Counted from the first letter of the stretch, positions 17,542-26,388 are shown. The stretch is 64,000 nt of DNA from Streptomyces sp. NBC_01267 (GCF_036241575.1 NZ_CP108455.1:744001-808000); one strand, 5' to 3'. Program-made: numbers and translations. Notes: generated by a model not told the origin, from the sequence alone.

Positions 17542-18483
17542 ATGCCCATGGTGGTCTCCCTAGCGCTGTTGCTACTCGGAGCCGTGGCTGCAGTTGCGGC
17601 ACCGCGGCTTCTGGCGCGCGCTCAATGGCCGGACCGGGAGCCGGTGGTGGCGCTGTGGGTGTGGCAGTGCGTGGTGGCCGCGGTCCTGCTCTGTTTCGCA
17701 CTGGCGATGACGTTCAGCGCGGCGGCGGCCTGGCAGCTGGTACGGGGGAATCTCTTCGCACCCGCGCCGCATGCCGTCGTGGAGGCCTACGCCCTCGGTA
17801 CGTACGCCCAGTGGTCCGCGGCGACAGCGATGGTGCTGGCGGCCGGTGGCATCTGGACAGCGGCGATGCTCACCCGCGAGATCCGTCGGGCGCGGGCTTC
17901 TCGCCGCCGGAGCCGCCGTGAACTGCTGGTGCGCGCACCGGTGTTGCCGGGCGAGGAGCCCGGCAGCGACCGTCTCGTCGTACTGGAGGGTGAGCGGCCC
18001 GACGCCTGGTGGCTCCCTGGTACGGCTCCCCAGCTGGTCATCACCACAGCTGCTCTGCGGGGGTTGAAAGGCCGTCAGCTCGACGCGGTACTCGCCCATG
18101 AGCAGGGCCATGCGCGGGCCCGTCACGACTGGCTGCTGCACTGCTCGGCCGCGCTGGCGGTGGGCTTCCCGCAGATCCCGGTCTTCGCGGCCTTCCGCAA
18201 CGAGATGCACCGGCTGGTGGAGCTCGCTGCCGACGATGTGGCGTCCCGCCGCTTCGGGCGGCTGACCATTGCCCTCGCACTGGTCCAACTCAACGAACAC
18301 CGTGGGGTGTTCGGCCCCTGCCCGACACCCGGCGCGGAGCTGCCGCGACGCGTCGACCGGCTGCTGAACGCGGCGCCGCGCCTCACCACGGCCCGCCGGC
18401 TGCGACTCACCGCCGCCGCCTCGCTGGTGCCGGTGGTCCCCCTGCTGGTGGCCTTCGTGCCCGGACTGCGGGCGCTCGGCTAG
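17542..18483 (+). CDS. M56 family membrane metallopeptidase
   Basis: 313-residue BlaR1/MecR1-like zinc metallopeptidase with the gluzincin motif HEQGH (His186-Glu187, His190) followed by ARHDWLLH, and ELAADDVASRR further on, which supplies the third ligand region. Hydrophobic segments at the N-terminus, at about residues 35-60 and 95-110, and at the C-terminus place it in the membrane. It lacks the large extracellular sensor of BlaR1. In actinobacteria such proteins often pair with a BlaI-type repressor, but none is adjacent here. ATG 17542; a second ATG two codons on is also possible. Confidence 0.88.
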   Translation: MPMVVSLALLLLGAVAAVAAPRLLARAQWPDREPVVALWVWQCVVAAVLLCFALAMTFSAAAAWQLVRGNLFAPAPHAVVEAYALGTYAQWSAATAMVLAAGGIWTAAMLTREIRRARASRRRSRRELLVRAPVLPGEEPGSDRLVVLEGERPDAWWLPGTAPQLVITTAALRGLKGRQLDAVLAHEQGHARARHDWLLHCSAALAVGFPQIPVFAAFRNEMHRLVELAADDVASRRFGRLTIALALVQLNEHRGVFGPCPTPGAELPRRVDRLLNAAPRLTTARRLRLTAAASLVPVVPLLVAFVPGLRALG

Positions 18484-18543
18484 GGAGATCGGTCAGGGCC
18501 TTCGTGCATCCCCACCGACGCGCCGCTGGGGAAGAATGCGGCC

Positions 18544-19239
18544 ATGACGATCAAAGCTGTGTTGTTCGACTTCTCCGGAACGCTCTTCCGGATCGAGCCT
18601 GTCGCCCTATGGCTGCGGACGGTTCTGGACGAGGCGGGTATCGCCGTGAGCCCGGAGGAATTCAGCCGCTACGAGGAGGGGCTGACCTTCTACGGCGCGC
18701 TCCCGGGCGGCCCGGCGGCGCGCCAGGTACCGCCTGCTCTGGCCGAGTTGTGGGCCTCGCGCGACCGGACCGCGGAACACCACCGCGCCGCTTTCACAGG
18801 TGCCGCACGCCAGGTCGGCCTGCCTGATCCGGCCCTGTACGACGCGCTCTACGAACGGCACATGACCCCGGCCGCCTGGAGCCCGTACCCGGATACCGTC
18901 GAGGTGCTGGAGACGCTGCGCCGGCGTGGCATCCCGGTCGGTGTGGTGAGCAACATCGGGTGGGATCTGCGGCCGGTGTTCCACGCCCACGGGCTCGATC
19001 CGTACGTGGACACCTACACCCTCTCGTACGAGCACGGCGTCCAGAAGCCCGACCCCCGGCTGTTCCGCACCGCCTGCGAGGCGCTCGGCCAGGATCCGCA
19101 CGACGCCCTGATGGTCGGCGACGACCGCCGTGCGGACGGTGGCGCGCGGGACGCGGGATGTGCGGTGCACTTCGTGGACCATCTGCCGGTCGAGGACCGC
19201 CCGGACGGGCTCCTCCCGGTCCTGGACCTCACCGGCTGA
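18544..19239 (+). CDS. HAD family hydrolase
   Basis: 231-residue haloacid-dehalogenase-superfamily protein with a C1-type cap. Motif I is FDFSGTLF, in which the second Asp of DxDxT is replaced by Ser, as in dehalogenase-like members rather than typical phosphatases. Motif II is VVSNIG, motif III contains the Lys of HGVQKPDPRLF, and motif IV is MVGDDRRADGGARDAG. Start ATG 18544. It is followed by a repeat-rich spacer and a terminator. Substrate unknown. Confidence 0.85.
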   Translation: MTIKAVLFDFSGTLFRIEPVALWLRTVLDEAGIAVSPEEFSRYEEGLTFYGALPGGPAARQVPPALAELWASRDRTAEHHRAAFTGAARQVGLPDPALYDALYERHMTPAAWSPYPDTVEVLETLRRRGIPVGVVSNIGWDLRPVFHAHGLDPYVDTYTLSYEHGVQKPDPRLFRTACEALGQDPHDALMVGDDRRADGGARDAGCAVHFVDHLPVEDRPDGLLPVLDLTG

Positions 19240-19303
19240 CCCGGAACCGCGGGGGCGGAGCCGGAGGACGGAACGGGGACCCGGTGCGACGCCCTCACCA
19301 CGG

Positions 19304-19377
19304 ACAGAGCGACAGCAGGCAGAGCAACAGCAGACAGAGCGACCGCAGGTTCAGCAACAGTGAGCAGCAGGCAACAG
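19304..19377. repeat. Imperfect short tandem repeats (unit about 15-16 bp)
   Basis: Four imperfect copies of a unit like ACAGAGCGACAGCAG lie between the HAD gene and the terminator at 19396. Non-coding; looks like slippage-derived sequence. Confidence 0.5.
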
Positions 19378-19395
19378 GCGGAACGGCAGCCTGAA

Positions 19396-19436
19396 CACCC
19401 GGACCGGACGATCCCCCGCGTCGCCCGGTCCGGGTG
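19396..19436 (+). terminator. Hairpin terminator downstream of the HAD gene
   Basis: CACCCGGACCGG (19396-19407) pairs with CCGGTCCGGGTG (19425-19436), a 12-bp stem with a 17-nt loop, between the HAD and TetR genes. Confidence 0.65.
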
Positions 19437-19491
19437 AAATCCCGCAGAACAGCCCCTGACGGGGCCCTTTGCAGGATGCGCTGATTATAGT

Positions 19492-19504
19492 TGGCTGAGA
19501 GCCA
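19492..19504. promoter_or_regulatory. Possible TetR operator overlapping its promoter
   Basis: TGGCT-GAG-AGCCA, extended by GTT/CAAC flanks, lies immediately behind a -10-like TATAGT (19486-19491) and about 20 nt before the TetR start. The position suits autorepression. Confidence 0.45.
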
Positions 19505-19522
19505 GTCAACGCAGGAGTAAGC

Positions 19523-20161
19523 ATGTCCCCGCGCAGCCAATCGGTCAATGAGGAGTTGCGGCGACGTTCCCGCGAGCGGCTCCTGCAGGCCACAGTGGAT
19601 CTTGTCAGCGAGCGCGGATACGAGGCGACGACCCTGGCGGACATCGCCGACCGGGCCGGATCTGCCCGTGGTCTCGTCTCGTACTACTTCCCGGGCAAGC
19701 GTCATCTGCTGCAGTCCGCCGTGCACCGGCTCATGCACAGCACGCTCACCGCCGCCGTCGAGCGCGCGCCGCGCACCGGGGACGGGCGGGAGCTGCTGGC
19801 ACGGGCCATCGATGCGATCCTGGGGCTGGCCACCGATCACCCCGTACTGATGCGCACCCATATGGCCGGGATCCTGCAGGAGCAGGGGTTCGTGCAGTGC
19901 CCGGAGCAGCAGCGGCTCGCCCAGGTCCTGCACTCGACCATGGAACGGTACGGATCGCCCGATCCCGACGCCGACTATCCGCTGCTGCGCGCCCTGCTCA
20001 TGGGCGCCGTCTTCGCCCAGCTGCTGCCCGGGGCCCCGATGCCACCCGCGCGGCTGCGGGCCGAGCTGTTCCAGCGGTACGGGCTCGACTGGGACCTCGG
20101 AGTGCCGCCGGACAGCGAGCCGCCCGGCGACACGCGCCATGGCTTCGCCGGGGATTCCTAG
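19523..20161 (+). CDS. TetR family transcriptional regulator
   Basis: 212-residue TetR-type repressor. The N-terminal helix-turn-helix region is clear: RERLLQATVDLVSERGYEAT followed by LADIADRAGSARGLVSYYFP. The remainder is an all-helical ligand-binding domain of unknown specificity. ATG 19523 has AGGAG 5 nt upstream. No obvious co-oriented target gene; the palindrome at 19492 suggests that it controls its own gene. Confidence 0.92.
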   Translation: MSPRSQSVNEELRRRSRERLLQATVDLVSERGYEATTLADIADRAGSARGLVSYYFPGKRHLLQSAVHRLMHSTLTAAVERAPRTGDGRELLARAIDAILGLATDHPVLMRTHMAGILQEQGFVQCPEQQRLAQVLHSTMERYGSPDPDADYPLLRALLMGAVFAQLLPGAPMPPARLRAELFQRYGLDWDLGVPPDSEPPGDTRHGFAGDS

Positions 20162-20230
20162 AAACGGTCCGGCCGCCCCCTTGCCGGGTCGGCCGGGAGC
20201 CATCTCAACTCCCCCGAATCCAAAGCCGGT

Positions 20231-20575
20231 TCAGGAACGCCGTGCCGCTTCCGCGTCGGCCGCCGCCAGGATCGCGTCCAGCAGACCGGGGAAGAGCGCA
20301 CCCAGATCGTCTTCGCGCAGCACACTCATCTTCGCGGTGCCCCGGTAGATCTGCCGGATCACACCACACTCCCGCAGCACCCGGAAGTGGTGCGTGCTCG
20401 TCGACTTGGTCACCGGGAGCGCGAACCGCGAGCAGGCCAATTCCCCTGCGTCAGCCGCGAGTTCGCGGACAATGCGCATCCGCATCGGGTCGGCCAGCGC
20501 ATGGAGCACCCCCTCCAGACAGATCTCGTCGCGCCCCGGATGGGCAAGGGCGCGGTTGCTCGCTGCAACTGTCAC
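20231..20575 (-). CDS. ArsR-type winged-helix regulator
   Basis: 114-residue winged helix-turn-helix protein of the ArsR/SmtB type (LEGVLHALADPMRMRIVREL, then STSTHHFRVLRECGVIRQ as recognition helix and wing entry). One Cys sits at ELACSR, but no clear metal-binding CxC is present, so a redox or small-molecule signal is more likely than metal (inference). GTG 20575 with GGAG upstream. Divergent from the old-yellow-enzyme gene, with two inverted repeats between them, so it probably represses that gene and itself. Confidence 0.88.
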   Translation of the reverse strand: MTVAASNRALAHPGRDEICLEGVLHALADPMRMRIVRELAADAGELACSRFALPVTKSTSTHHFRVLRECGVIRQIYRGTAKMSVLREDDLGALFPGLLDAILAAADAEAARRS

Positions 20576-20673
20576 GACGACTCCACCTCATGGTTCCACT
20601 TCACCGACCCGGGCGATCGGCGCCGGGGCGATCAGGATCAGGATCAGCGACGAGCGGACCCGGTGACCCATTG

Positions 20674-20689
20674 TACGAGATCTCTCGTA
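20674..20689. promoter_or_regulatory. ArsR operator candidate 1
   Basis: TACGAGA-TC-TCTCGTA, a 7-bp inverted repeat with a 2-nt centre, placed just before the -35-like TTGACA (20692-20697) of the reductase gene in the divergent region. Confidence 0.6.
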
Positions 20690-20707
20690 GTTTGACACTC
20701 ACCGTAC

Positions 20708-20723
20708 TACGACGAGTATCGTA
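20708..20723. promoter_or_regulatory. ArsR operator candidate 2
   Basis: TACGA-CGAGTA-TCGTA shares the TACGA/TCGTA arms of the site at 20674 and covers the expected -10 region of the reductase promoter. Confidence 0.5.
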
Positions 20724-20759
20724 CGAGCAGTCCCGACGCCGTTGTGAGTGGAGCCTGTC

Positions 20760-21839
20760 GTGAGCGCCTTGTTCGAGCCGTACACCCTGCGGTCGCTGAC
20801 CGTCCCGAACCGCGTATGGATGCCCCCCATGTGCCAGTACTCGGCGGACAGTTCGGGGCCCGGCACCGGTGTCGCCAACGACTGGCACTTCTCGCACTAC
20901 GCGGCCCGTGCCGCCGGTGGTACGGGCCTGGTCATCGTCGAGGCGACCGGCGTCAGCCCCGAGGCCCGCATCAGCCCGGCCGACCTCGGCATCTGGAACG
21001 ACGCCCAGGTCGAGGCGTTCCGCCGGATCACCGGGTTCCTCAAGAGCCAGGGCACGGTCCCGGCAATCCAGCTGGCCCATGCCGGGCGCAAGGCGTCCGC
21101 CGACCGCCCCTGGAACGGCGGCGGTCCGGTGGGCCCGGACCAGGGCGGATGGCAGCCACTCGCACCCAGCGCGGTCCCCTTCGACGAGGGGCATCACGTA
21201 CCGGAGGAGCTGACGACGGCTCAGATCAAGCAAATCGTCGGCCAGTTCGCGGATGCCGCCAGGCGGGCGCTGGATGCCGGATTCCAGGTCGTCGAGGTCC
21301 ATGGCGCACATGGCTACCTGGTGGACGAGTTCCTGTCCCCGCACAGCAACCACCGCACCGACGAGTACGGCGGGTCCTTCGAGAACCGCACCCGTTTCGC
21401 CCTCGAAGTGGTCGACGCGGTACGGGCGGTGTGGCCGGACGAACTGCCGCTGTTCTTCCGGATCTCGGCCACCGACTGGCTGGACGAGGGCGGCTGGACG
21501 CCGGACGACACAGTGCGCCTCGCCCCCGTGCTCAAGGAGCACGGCGTGGACCTGCTGGACGTGTCGACCGGCGGCAACGCGACCCGGGTACGTATCCCGA
21601 CCGGCCCCGGGTACCAGGTGCCGTTCGCCGCGCGCGTCAGGGCCGAGACCCCGCTGGCCGTCGCCGCGGTCGGCCTGATCACCGAGGTCGAACAGGCCGA
21701 GAAGATCCTGGCAAACGGCGAGGCCGACGCGGTGCTGCTCGGCCGGGAACTGCTCCGCAGCCCTTCCTGGGCCCGCCTCGCCGCCCGCGAGCTCGGCGAC
21801 GAGGTGCACGTGCCGCAGCAGTACCACCGCTCCGCCTGA
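20760..21839 (+). CDS. NADH:flavin oxidoreductase, YqjM-like old yellow enzyme
   Basis: 359-residue FMN-dependent ene-reductase of the thermophilic-like (YqjM) OYE class, which reduces activated C=C bonds and may handle reactive electrophiles. Visible marks: MPPMCQYSA near the N-terminus with the class-typical Cys, the FMN loop AIQLAHAGRKAS, the active-site HGAHGYLVDEFLSPHSNHR and the C-terminal Arg finger region near PSWARLAARELG. GTG 20760 with GGAG 6 nt upstream; an in-frame GTG at 20748 is less likely. Divergent from the ArsR gene with paired operator-like repeats between them. Confidence 0.9.
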   Translation: MSALFEPYTLRSLTVPNRVWMPPMCQYSADSSGPGTGVANDWHFSHYAARAAGGTGLVIVEATGVSPEARISPADLGIWNDAQVEAFRRITGFLKSQGTVPAIQLAHAGRKASADRPWNGGGPVGPDQGGWQPLAPSAVPFDEGHHVPEELTTAQIKQIVGQFADAARRALDAGFQVVEVHGAHGYLVDEFLSPHSNHRTDEYGGSFENRTRFALEVVDAVRAVWPDELPLFFRISATDWLDEGGWTPDDTVRLAPVLKEHGVDLLDVSTGGNATRVRIPTGPGYQVPFAARVRAETPLAVAAVGLITEVEQAEKILANGEADAVLLGRELLRSPSWARLAARELGDEVHVPQQYHRSA

Positions 21840-21881
21840 CCTGACGAAGCAACCCTTGCCCGGTCGGACCAGGTGCCGGAG

Positions 21882-21913
21882 GGTGACCGCCGCTCGATTC
21901 GCGGCGGGTCACC
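21882..21913. terminator. Hairpin terminator between convergent genes
   Basis: GGTGACCGCCGC pairs with GCGGCGGGTCACC (one bulged base, 7-nt loop) between the reductase and lutC ends. Confidence 0.65.
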
Positions 21914-22001
21914 TCCCAGCGCGGCCCGGCAGGTCCGTCGGGCGACCGGCAACACCGCGAGGGCGTTCTCGCCCCCTCGATGCCGCCGGCCTTCGACGCT
22001 G

Positions 22002-22634
22002 TCAGCTTTCGACGAGGACGACTTCGAGCGTGCGGGGACCATGAACACCCTCGACACGGTCGAGCTCGATGTCACTGGTCGCCGACGGACCGGAGATCCA
22101 GGTCGACGGACGCCCGGGATCCAAGCGCGGGAGTGCCTGCGGTACCGACGCCACCACCTGCTCCGGAGCCCGCACCACGCAGATGTGGTGGTCGGGGATG
22201 AGCGTGATGCGGCGGCGCCCCTGATCAGCACCTCCGTCCAGGACGATCGTGCCGGTCTCCGCGATCGCCACCGCGCAGCCGGTGACCACGCTGTCCACCG
22301 CGTCCAGTTCCTGCGCCGTCGCCGTCGGCGTGTCCTCGACCTTCCGGACACCGGTCGCTCCTGCCAGCCATTGCGGGGGAAGCCCTGCCGGTGCCAGGAC
22401 GGTCCGTGAGCCGCGCTCGTCCAGCAGTCGCGCCAACAGGCCCGGAAGGCCGTCCGCCCGGGTGCGGTGGACGATCGCGCGGTAGTCGGCGAGGTTCTCG
22501 TGGAGGAGATCGAGGACGATCGCCGGATCATCGGCGGTATGCGTGCTCAGATAGTCACGCGAGATCTCAGGAGCCTGCGGAGCACCGGCAAGAGCAGTAC
22601 GGACACGGGTGAGAATACGGTCACGGGACGTCAT
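22002..22634 (-). CDS. lutC: LUD domain protein LutC
   Basis: 210-residue LUD-domain protein, the third component of the LutABC L-lactate oxidising system (cytoplasmic, iron-sulfur dependent). It shows the N-terminal MTSRDRILTRVRTAL helix, then conserved blocks GCAVAIAETGTIVLDGG and PDHHICVVRAPEQVV. The ATG at 22634 overlaps the lutB stop as ATGA, giving tight coupling. Last gene of lutABC. Confidence 0.9.
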   Translation of the reverse strand: MTSRDRILTRVRTALAGAPQAPEISRDYLSTHTADDPAIVLDLLHENLADYRAIVHRTRADGLPGLLARLLDERGSRTVLAPAGLPPQWLAGATGVRKVEDTPTATAQELDAVDSVVTGCAVAIAETGTIVLDGGADQGRRRITLIPDHHICVVRAPEQVVASVPQALPRLDPGRPSTWISGPSATSDIELDRVEGVHGPRTLEVVLVES

Positions 22635-24055
22635 GCGCGGTTCTTCTTCCACCAGTCACGGAACGGTTCGGCCGGCAACTGCGGCAGGTCACGGCTCTGA
22701 CCCCACTGCCGCCCACCAGGCCCCGGCAATTTCTTCGGATGCCCCTTCCGCGTCTTCGACGCCAACCGCTCCCCCGCACCCAGCGCTCCGGGATGGTTCA
22801 ACACCCAGCCGGCCGCCTTCATCGCTGCCTTCTCCAGCCGATGCCCCTTGCCCCCCTGCTCCACGACCCGCTCCCGCAGATGCACCAGCACCTCCGGAAT
22901 GTCGATCGCCACCGGACACACCTCGTAACACGCACCGCACAACGACGAAGCGAACGGCAGCGAGGCGTCGACCTCACTCCGGATCCCCCGCAGCTGAGGA
23001 CTCAGAATCGCTCCGATCGGCCCCGGGTACACCGAGCCGTACGCATGACCGCCCGCCCGCTCATACACCGGACAGACATTCAGGCACGCCGAACACCGGA
23101 TGCACCGCAACGCCTGACGCCCCACCTCGTCCCCCAGCGTCGCCGTGCGCCCGTTGTCCAGCAACACCAGATGGAACGCCTCCGGACCGTCCCCGTCCGT
23201 CACCCCCGTCCACATCGACGTGTACGGATTCATCCGCTCCGCCGTCGACGAACGTGGCAGCGTCTGCAGAAACACCTCCAGATCCCGCCACGACGGCACC
23301 ACCTTCTCGATCCCCACCACCGAGATCAATGTCTCCGGCAGTGTCAGGCACATCCGCCCGTTGCCCTCCGACTCCACCACCACCAACGTCCCCGTCTCCG
23401 CGACCATGAAGTTCGCCCCGGAGATCCCCACCTTCGCCCGCAGGAACTTCTCCCGCAGATGAACCCGCGCCGCCTCGGCCAACTCCGCGGGCGAATCCGT
23501 CAGACCCTCCGGTGCCGGACGCCCCCACTCACTCATCGTCCGCACGAAGATCTCCCGGATCTCCTCCCGATTCCGGTGAATCGCCGGAACGAGAATGTGC
23601 GAGGGCCGGTCCTCGCCCAACTGCACGATCAACTCGGCCAGATCCGTCTCGAACGCAGCGATCCCCGCCGCCTCCAACGCCTCGTTCAGGCCGATCTCCT
23701 GCGTCGCCATCGACTTGACCTTGACGACCTCACGCTCACCGGTCGCCCGCACCAGATCCACCACGATCCGGTTCGCCTCATCGGCATCGGACGCCCAGTG
23801 CACCACCCCGCCGGCCGCCGTCACCGCGGCCTCCAACTCCACCAAATACCCGTCCAGACCACGCAGCGTCCGGTCCTTGATCTCCTTTCCCGCCTCCCGC
23901 AACGCACCCCAGTCCGCCAGCTCCCCGACCGCGACAGCCCGCTTGTCACGAATCGTGTGCGTCGCCCGGCGGAGATTCCCCCGCAGCCTCTCGTCGGTCA
24001 CCGCCACCCCGGCGGCCACCGGGAACGACGGCATCCCCACAAACGTCCCGCTCAT
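22631..24055 (-). CDS. lutB: LutB, LUD and 4Fe-4S protein of L-lactate utilisation
   Basis: 474-residue protein with an N-terminal LUD domain and two C-terminal 4Fe-4S motifs, CIRCSACLNVCPVY and CGACYEVCPVAIDIP. Family knowledge places it as the electron-carrying subunit of the LutABC complex that oxidises L-lactate to pyruvate. ATG 24055 overlaps the lutA stop as ATGA; its own stop overlaps lutC. The long C-terminus ends in a Trp/Lys-rich tail (FRDWWKKNRA). Confidence 0.93.
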   Translation of the reverse strand: MSGTFVGMPSFPVAAGVAVTDERLRGNLRRATHTIRDKRAVAVGELADWGALREAGKEIKDRTLRGLDGYLVELEAAVTAAGGVVHWASDADEANRIVVDLVRATGEREVVKVKSMATQEIGLNEALEAAGIAAFETDLAELIVQLGEDRPSHILVPAIHRNREEIREIFVRTMSEWGRPAPEGLTDSPAELAEAARVHLREKFLRAKVGISGANFMVAETGTLVVVESEGNGRMCLTLPETLISVVGIEKVVPSWRDLEVFLQTLPRSSTAERMNPYTSMWTGVTDGDGPEAFHLVLLDNGRTATLGDEVGRQALRCIRCSACLNVCPVYERAGGHAYGSVYPGPIGAILSPQLRGIRSEVDASLPFASSLCGACYEVCPVAIDIPEVLVHLRERVVEQGGKGHRLEKAAMKAAGWVLNHPGALGAGERLASKTRKGHPKKLPGPGGRQWGQSRDLPQLPAEPFRDWWKKNRA

Positions 24056-24807
24056 ACCCAAGGCTCCTCTTCGGTCGACGCAAGAATTTCCGCGAGATGC
24101 AGGGGGCGCACCTCGGAACCCTGGCGTGACAGTGTCCCGCCGATGTGCATCAGGCAGGAGTTGTCGACGGTGCAGACCGCGGCGGCTCCGGTCCCGGTGA
24201 TCGCACGGACCTTGTCCTCACCCATCGCCGAGGAGACCGCGGCGTTCTTCACCGCGAACGTCCCACCGAAACCACAGCATTCCTCCGCCCCCGGCAACTC
24301 CCGCAGCTCCAGCCCCCGCACCGCCTCCAGCAGCCGCCTCGGCCGGTCGCCCAGGCCCAGCATCCGCAGTCCATGACAGGTCGGGTGGTAAGTGACGCTG
24401 TGCGGGAAGTACGCACCGACATCCGTCACCCCCAGCACATCCACCAGGAACTCGGTGAGTTCATAGGTCTTCGGTACGGAGCGGGCCGCAGCAGTGGCGA
24501 GGCCGCTGCCGCGCCCCTCCGCCGCCGCCTTCCTGCCGATCCGCGGATAGTTGTCGCGCACCATCGCCGCGCACGAGCCGGACGGGGTGACCACGTAGTC
24601 GTAGTCGGCGAAGGCCATGTCGTACCGCCGGACCAGCGGCTCGGTCTCACGACGGTAGCCGGTGTTGTACTGCGGCTGCCCGCAGCACGTCTGCGCGGCC
24701 GGGAAGGCGACCTCCACCCCCAGCCGTTCCAGAAGTGTCACCACGGCACGGCCGGTTCGTGGGTACAGCGCATCGTTCACACAGGTCACGAAGAGTGCTA
24801 CCCGCAC
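24052..24807 (-). CDS. lutA: LutA, cysteine-rich (CCG-domain) oxidoreductase
   Basis: 251-residue protein with two CCG cysteine-rich domains as in heterodisulfide reductase subunit B and glycolate oxidase GlcF: TCCGQPQYNTG near residue 43 and ECCGFGGTF near residue 176. First gene of lutABC. GTG 24807 with AAGGA close upstream. The divergent region on its 5' side carries the GntR operator at 24976, about 170 bp from the start. Confidence 0.92.
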   Translation of the reverse strand: MRVALFVTCVNDALYPRTGRAVVTLLERLGVEVAFPAAQTCCGQPQYNTGYRRETEPLVRRYDMAFADYDYVVTPSGSCAAMVRDNYPRIGRKAAAEGRGSGLATAAARSVPKTYELTEFLVDVLGVTDVGAYFPHSVTYHPTCHGLRMLGLGDRPRRLLEAVRGLELRELPGAEECCGFGGTFAVKNAAVSSAMGEDKVRAITGTGAAAVCTVDNSCLMHIGGTLSRQGSEVRPLHLAEILASTEEEPWV

Positions 24808-24975
24808 AGTTCCTTCTCGGGGTCACGCACGGCCGGAGCCGCGGCAGGGGGTCGGGCGACGGTCGGTACGGAGGTGGGCACGTCGTCCTTGCGCCAACGC
24901 TCCGCCTACTCCGGGGCGCACCGCGGGGACTGACGTCGCGGAGTCGTCCATGCCATCTCCAGAGCGTTCGGATGT

Positions 24976-24987
24976 TTCCTATAGGAA
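24976..24987. promoter_or_regulatory. GntR operator copy 1
   Basis: Perfect 12-bp palindrome TTCCTATAGGAA, upstream of lutA. Its core TCCTATAGGA is shared with the sites at 25102 and 26389. Confidence 0.75.
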
Positions 24988-25101
24988 GCACAGGACCTCC
25001 GGAGGGTAGCCCTGTCGACCGGTCGCGCGTCAACCCTTCTCGCTCGATTTTCTGGGTACGGAGGAGACTTCTGCAGGTGGGGGGTTCTCCCTGTTCCGCT
25101 T

Positions 25102-25113
25102 TTCCTATAGGTT
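25102..25113. promoter_or_regulatory. GntR operator copy 2
   Basis: TTCCTATAGGTT, core CCTATAGG perfect, about 40 nt upstream of the FAH hydrolase start, where a bound repressor would block transcription. Confidence 0.7.
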
Positions 25114-25152
25114 CCATCCGAGTGACATCCGATCTATTGAGGAGGCTGCCGT

Positions 25153-26016
25153 ATGCAGCTCATGCGACTGGGAGAGCTGGGCAGCGAACGCCCCGCCGTG
25201 CGGGAAGCCGGCGTGCTCTACGACCTCGGCCCGCTGACCGCCGATATCGACGGACGCTTCCTCGCCGACGGTGGCATCTCCCGGGTGCGGGAAGCTCTGC
25301 GGGCGGGTTCACTCGCCGAGTTCCCCGAGGGTGAACAGCTGCGCGTCGGTGCCCCGGTGGCCCGGCCGTCCGCTGTCGTCTGCATAGGACAGAACTACGC
25401 GGCGCACGCGGCCGAGTCGGGCAGCGAACCGCCCACCGCGCCGATCATCTTCTTCAAGCACCCCAACACCGTGGTCGGCCCGTACGACGACGTCCTGATC
25501 CCGCCCGGCGCGAAGACCGTGGACTGGGAGGTCGAACTCGCCGTCGTCATCGGCCGTACCGCCCGCTACCTCGACTCCGCGGAGGCCGCAGCTGCGTGTG
25601 TCGCGGGCTACGCGGTCTCGCACGACGTGTCGGAACGGACGTACCAGCTCGACGAATCGGGCGGCCAGTGGTCGAAGGGGAAGTCCAGCGAGACCTTCAA
25701 CCCCCTGGGCCCGTGGCTGGTACCGGCCGAGGACCTCCCCCAGGGCCCGCAGGCGCTGAATCTGCGCAGCCGTGTCAACGGCGAGCCCCGGCAGGACTCC
25801 AGCACCGCGGACATGATCTTCGGGGTCCACGAGCTCGTACGCCACCTCAGTCACTACCTGGTGCTGGAGCCCGGCGACGTCATCAACACCGGCACCCCGC
25901 AGGGCGTCGCGCTCTCCGGCCGCTTCCCGTACCTCTCGGCGGGCGACGTGGTCGAGCTCGACATCGAAGGGCTGGGATCGCAGCGCCAGACGATGCGGGA
26001 CGCGGTGACGGCCTGA
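25153..26016 (+). CDS. Fumarylacetoacetate hydrolase family protein
   Basis: 287-residue FAH-superfamily enzyme (C-C hydrolase or decarboxylase of dioxo-acids). Active-site metal ligands are recognisable: ICIGQNYAAHA, then VDWEVELAVVIGR (two Glu) and GYAVSHDVSER (Asp), and the C-terminal PGDVINTGTPQGVAL. Together with an L-rhamnose/L-fucose mutarotase and LutABC, the best-fitting substrate is a 2,4-diketo-3-deoxy sugar acid split to pyruvate and L-lactate (inference from the known non-phosphorylative deoxyhexose pathway). ATG 25153 with GAGGAGG upstream; its stop overlaps the mutarotase start (TGATG). Confidence 0.88.
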   Translation: MQLMRLGELGSERPAVREAGVLYDLGPLTADIDGRFLADGGISRVREALRAGSLAEFPEGEQLRVGAPVARPSAVVCIGQNYAAHAAESGSEPPTAPIIFFKHPNTVVGPYDDVLIPPGAKTVDWEVELAVVIGRTARYLDSAEAAAACVAGYAVSHDVSERTYQLDESGGQWSKGKSSETFNPLGPWLVPAEDLPQGPQALNLRSRVNGEPRQDSSTADMIFGVHELVRHLSHYLVLEPGDVINTGTPQGVALSGRFPYLSAGDVVELDIEGLGSQRQTMRDAVTA

Positions 26017-26339
26017 TGCAGCGGATCGCGCAGGTGATCAGGGTGCGCCCGGAGAAGCTGGCGGAGTACCGCGAGCTGCACCGGGCGGTCCCGGAGGCCG
26101 TGCTCGCCCGGCTGCGGGCGAGTCACATCGCCAACTACTCGATCCACCTGCTCGGTGACCGGCTCTTCAGTTACTTCGAGTACCACGGGGATGACCTGAC
26201 GGCGGATCTCGCGGAGATCGCGCAGGACGAGGCGACCCGCGCGTGGTGGAAGCTGACAGACCCCTGCCAGGAGCGCGTCCCCGAGGCCGGGCCCGACGAC
26301 TGGTGGGCTCCGACGGAGCAGGTCTTCCTCATGGAGTAG
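26016..26339 (+). CDS. L-rhamnose/L-fucose mutarotase family protein
   Basis: 107-residue RhaM/YiiL-type dimeric alpha-beta barrel that interconverts anomers of deoxyhexoses. Family marks are the start QRIAQVIRVRPEKLAEYRELH, then ASHIANYSIHLLGDRLFSYFEYHG and the C-terminal WWKLTDPCQERVP. The ATG shares one base with the FAH stop (TGATG), so the two are translationally coupled. Similar proteins act on L-fucose, so rhamnose should not be assumed. Confidence 0.88.
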   Translation: MQRIAQVIRVRPEKLAEYRELHRAVPEAVLARLRASHIANYSIHLLGDRLFSYFEYHGDDLTADLAEIAQDEATRAWWKLTDPCQERVPEAGPDDWWAPTEQVFLME

Positions 26340-26388
26340 CCGCTCGCTCCGGTGCGCGCGGCGGAGACCCGGGCTCGCACGGTACAAG

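Larger units (their letters stand above)
24808..25152. promoter_or_regulatory. Divergent promoter region lutA / FAH hydrolase
   Basis: This 345-bp gap holds no gene that could be supported. It contains two copies of the GntR-type operator (24976 and 25102) and the ribosome binding site GAGGAGG of the FAH gene. No clear -35/-10 pair was recognised. Confidence 0.6.
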
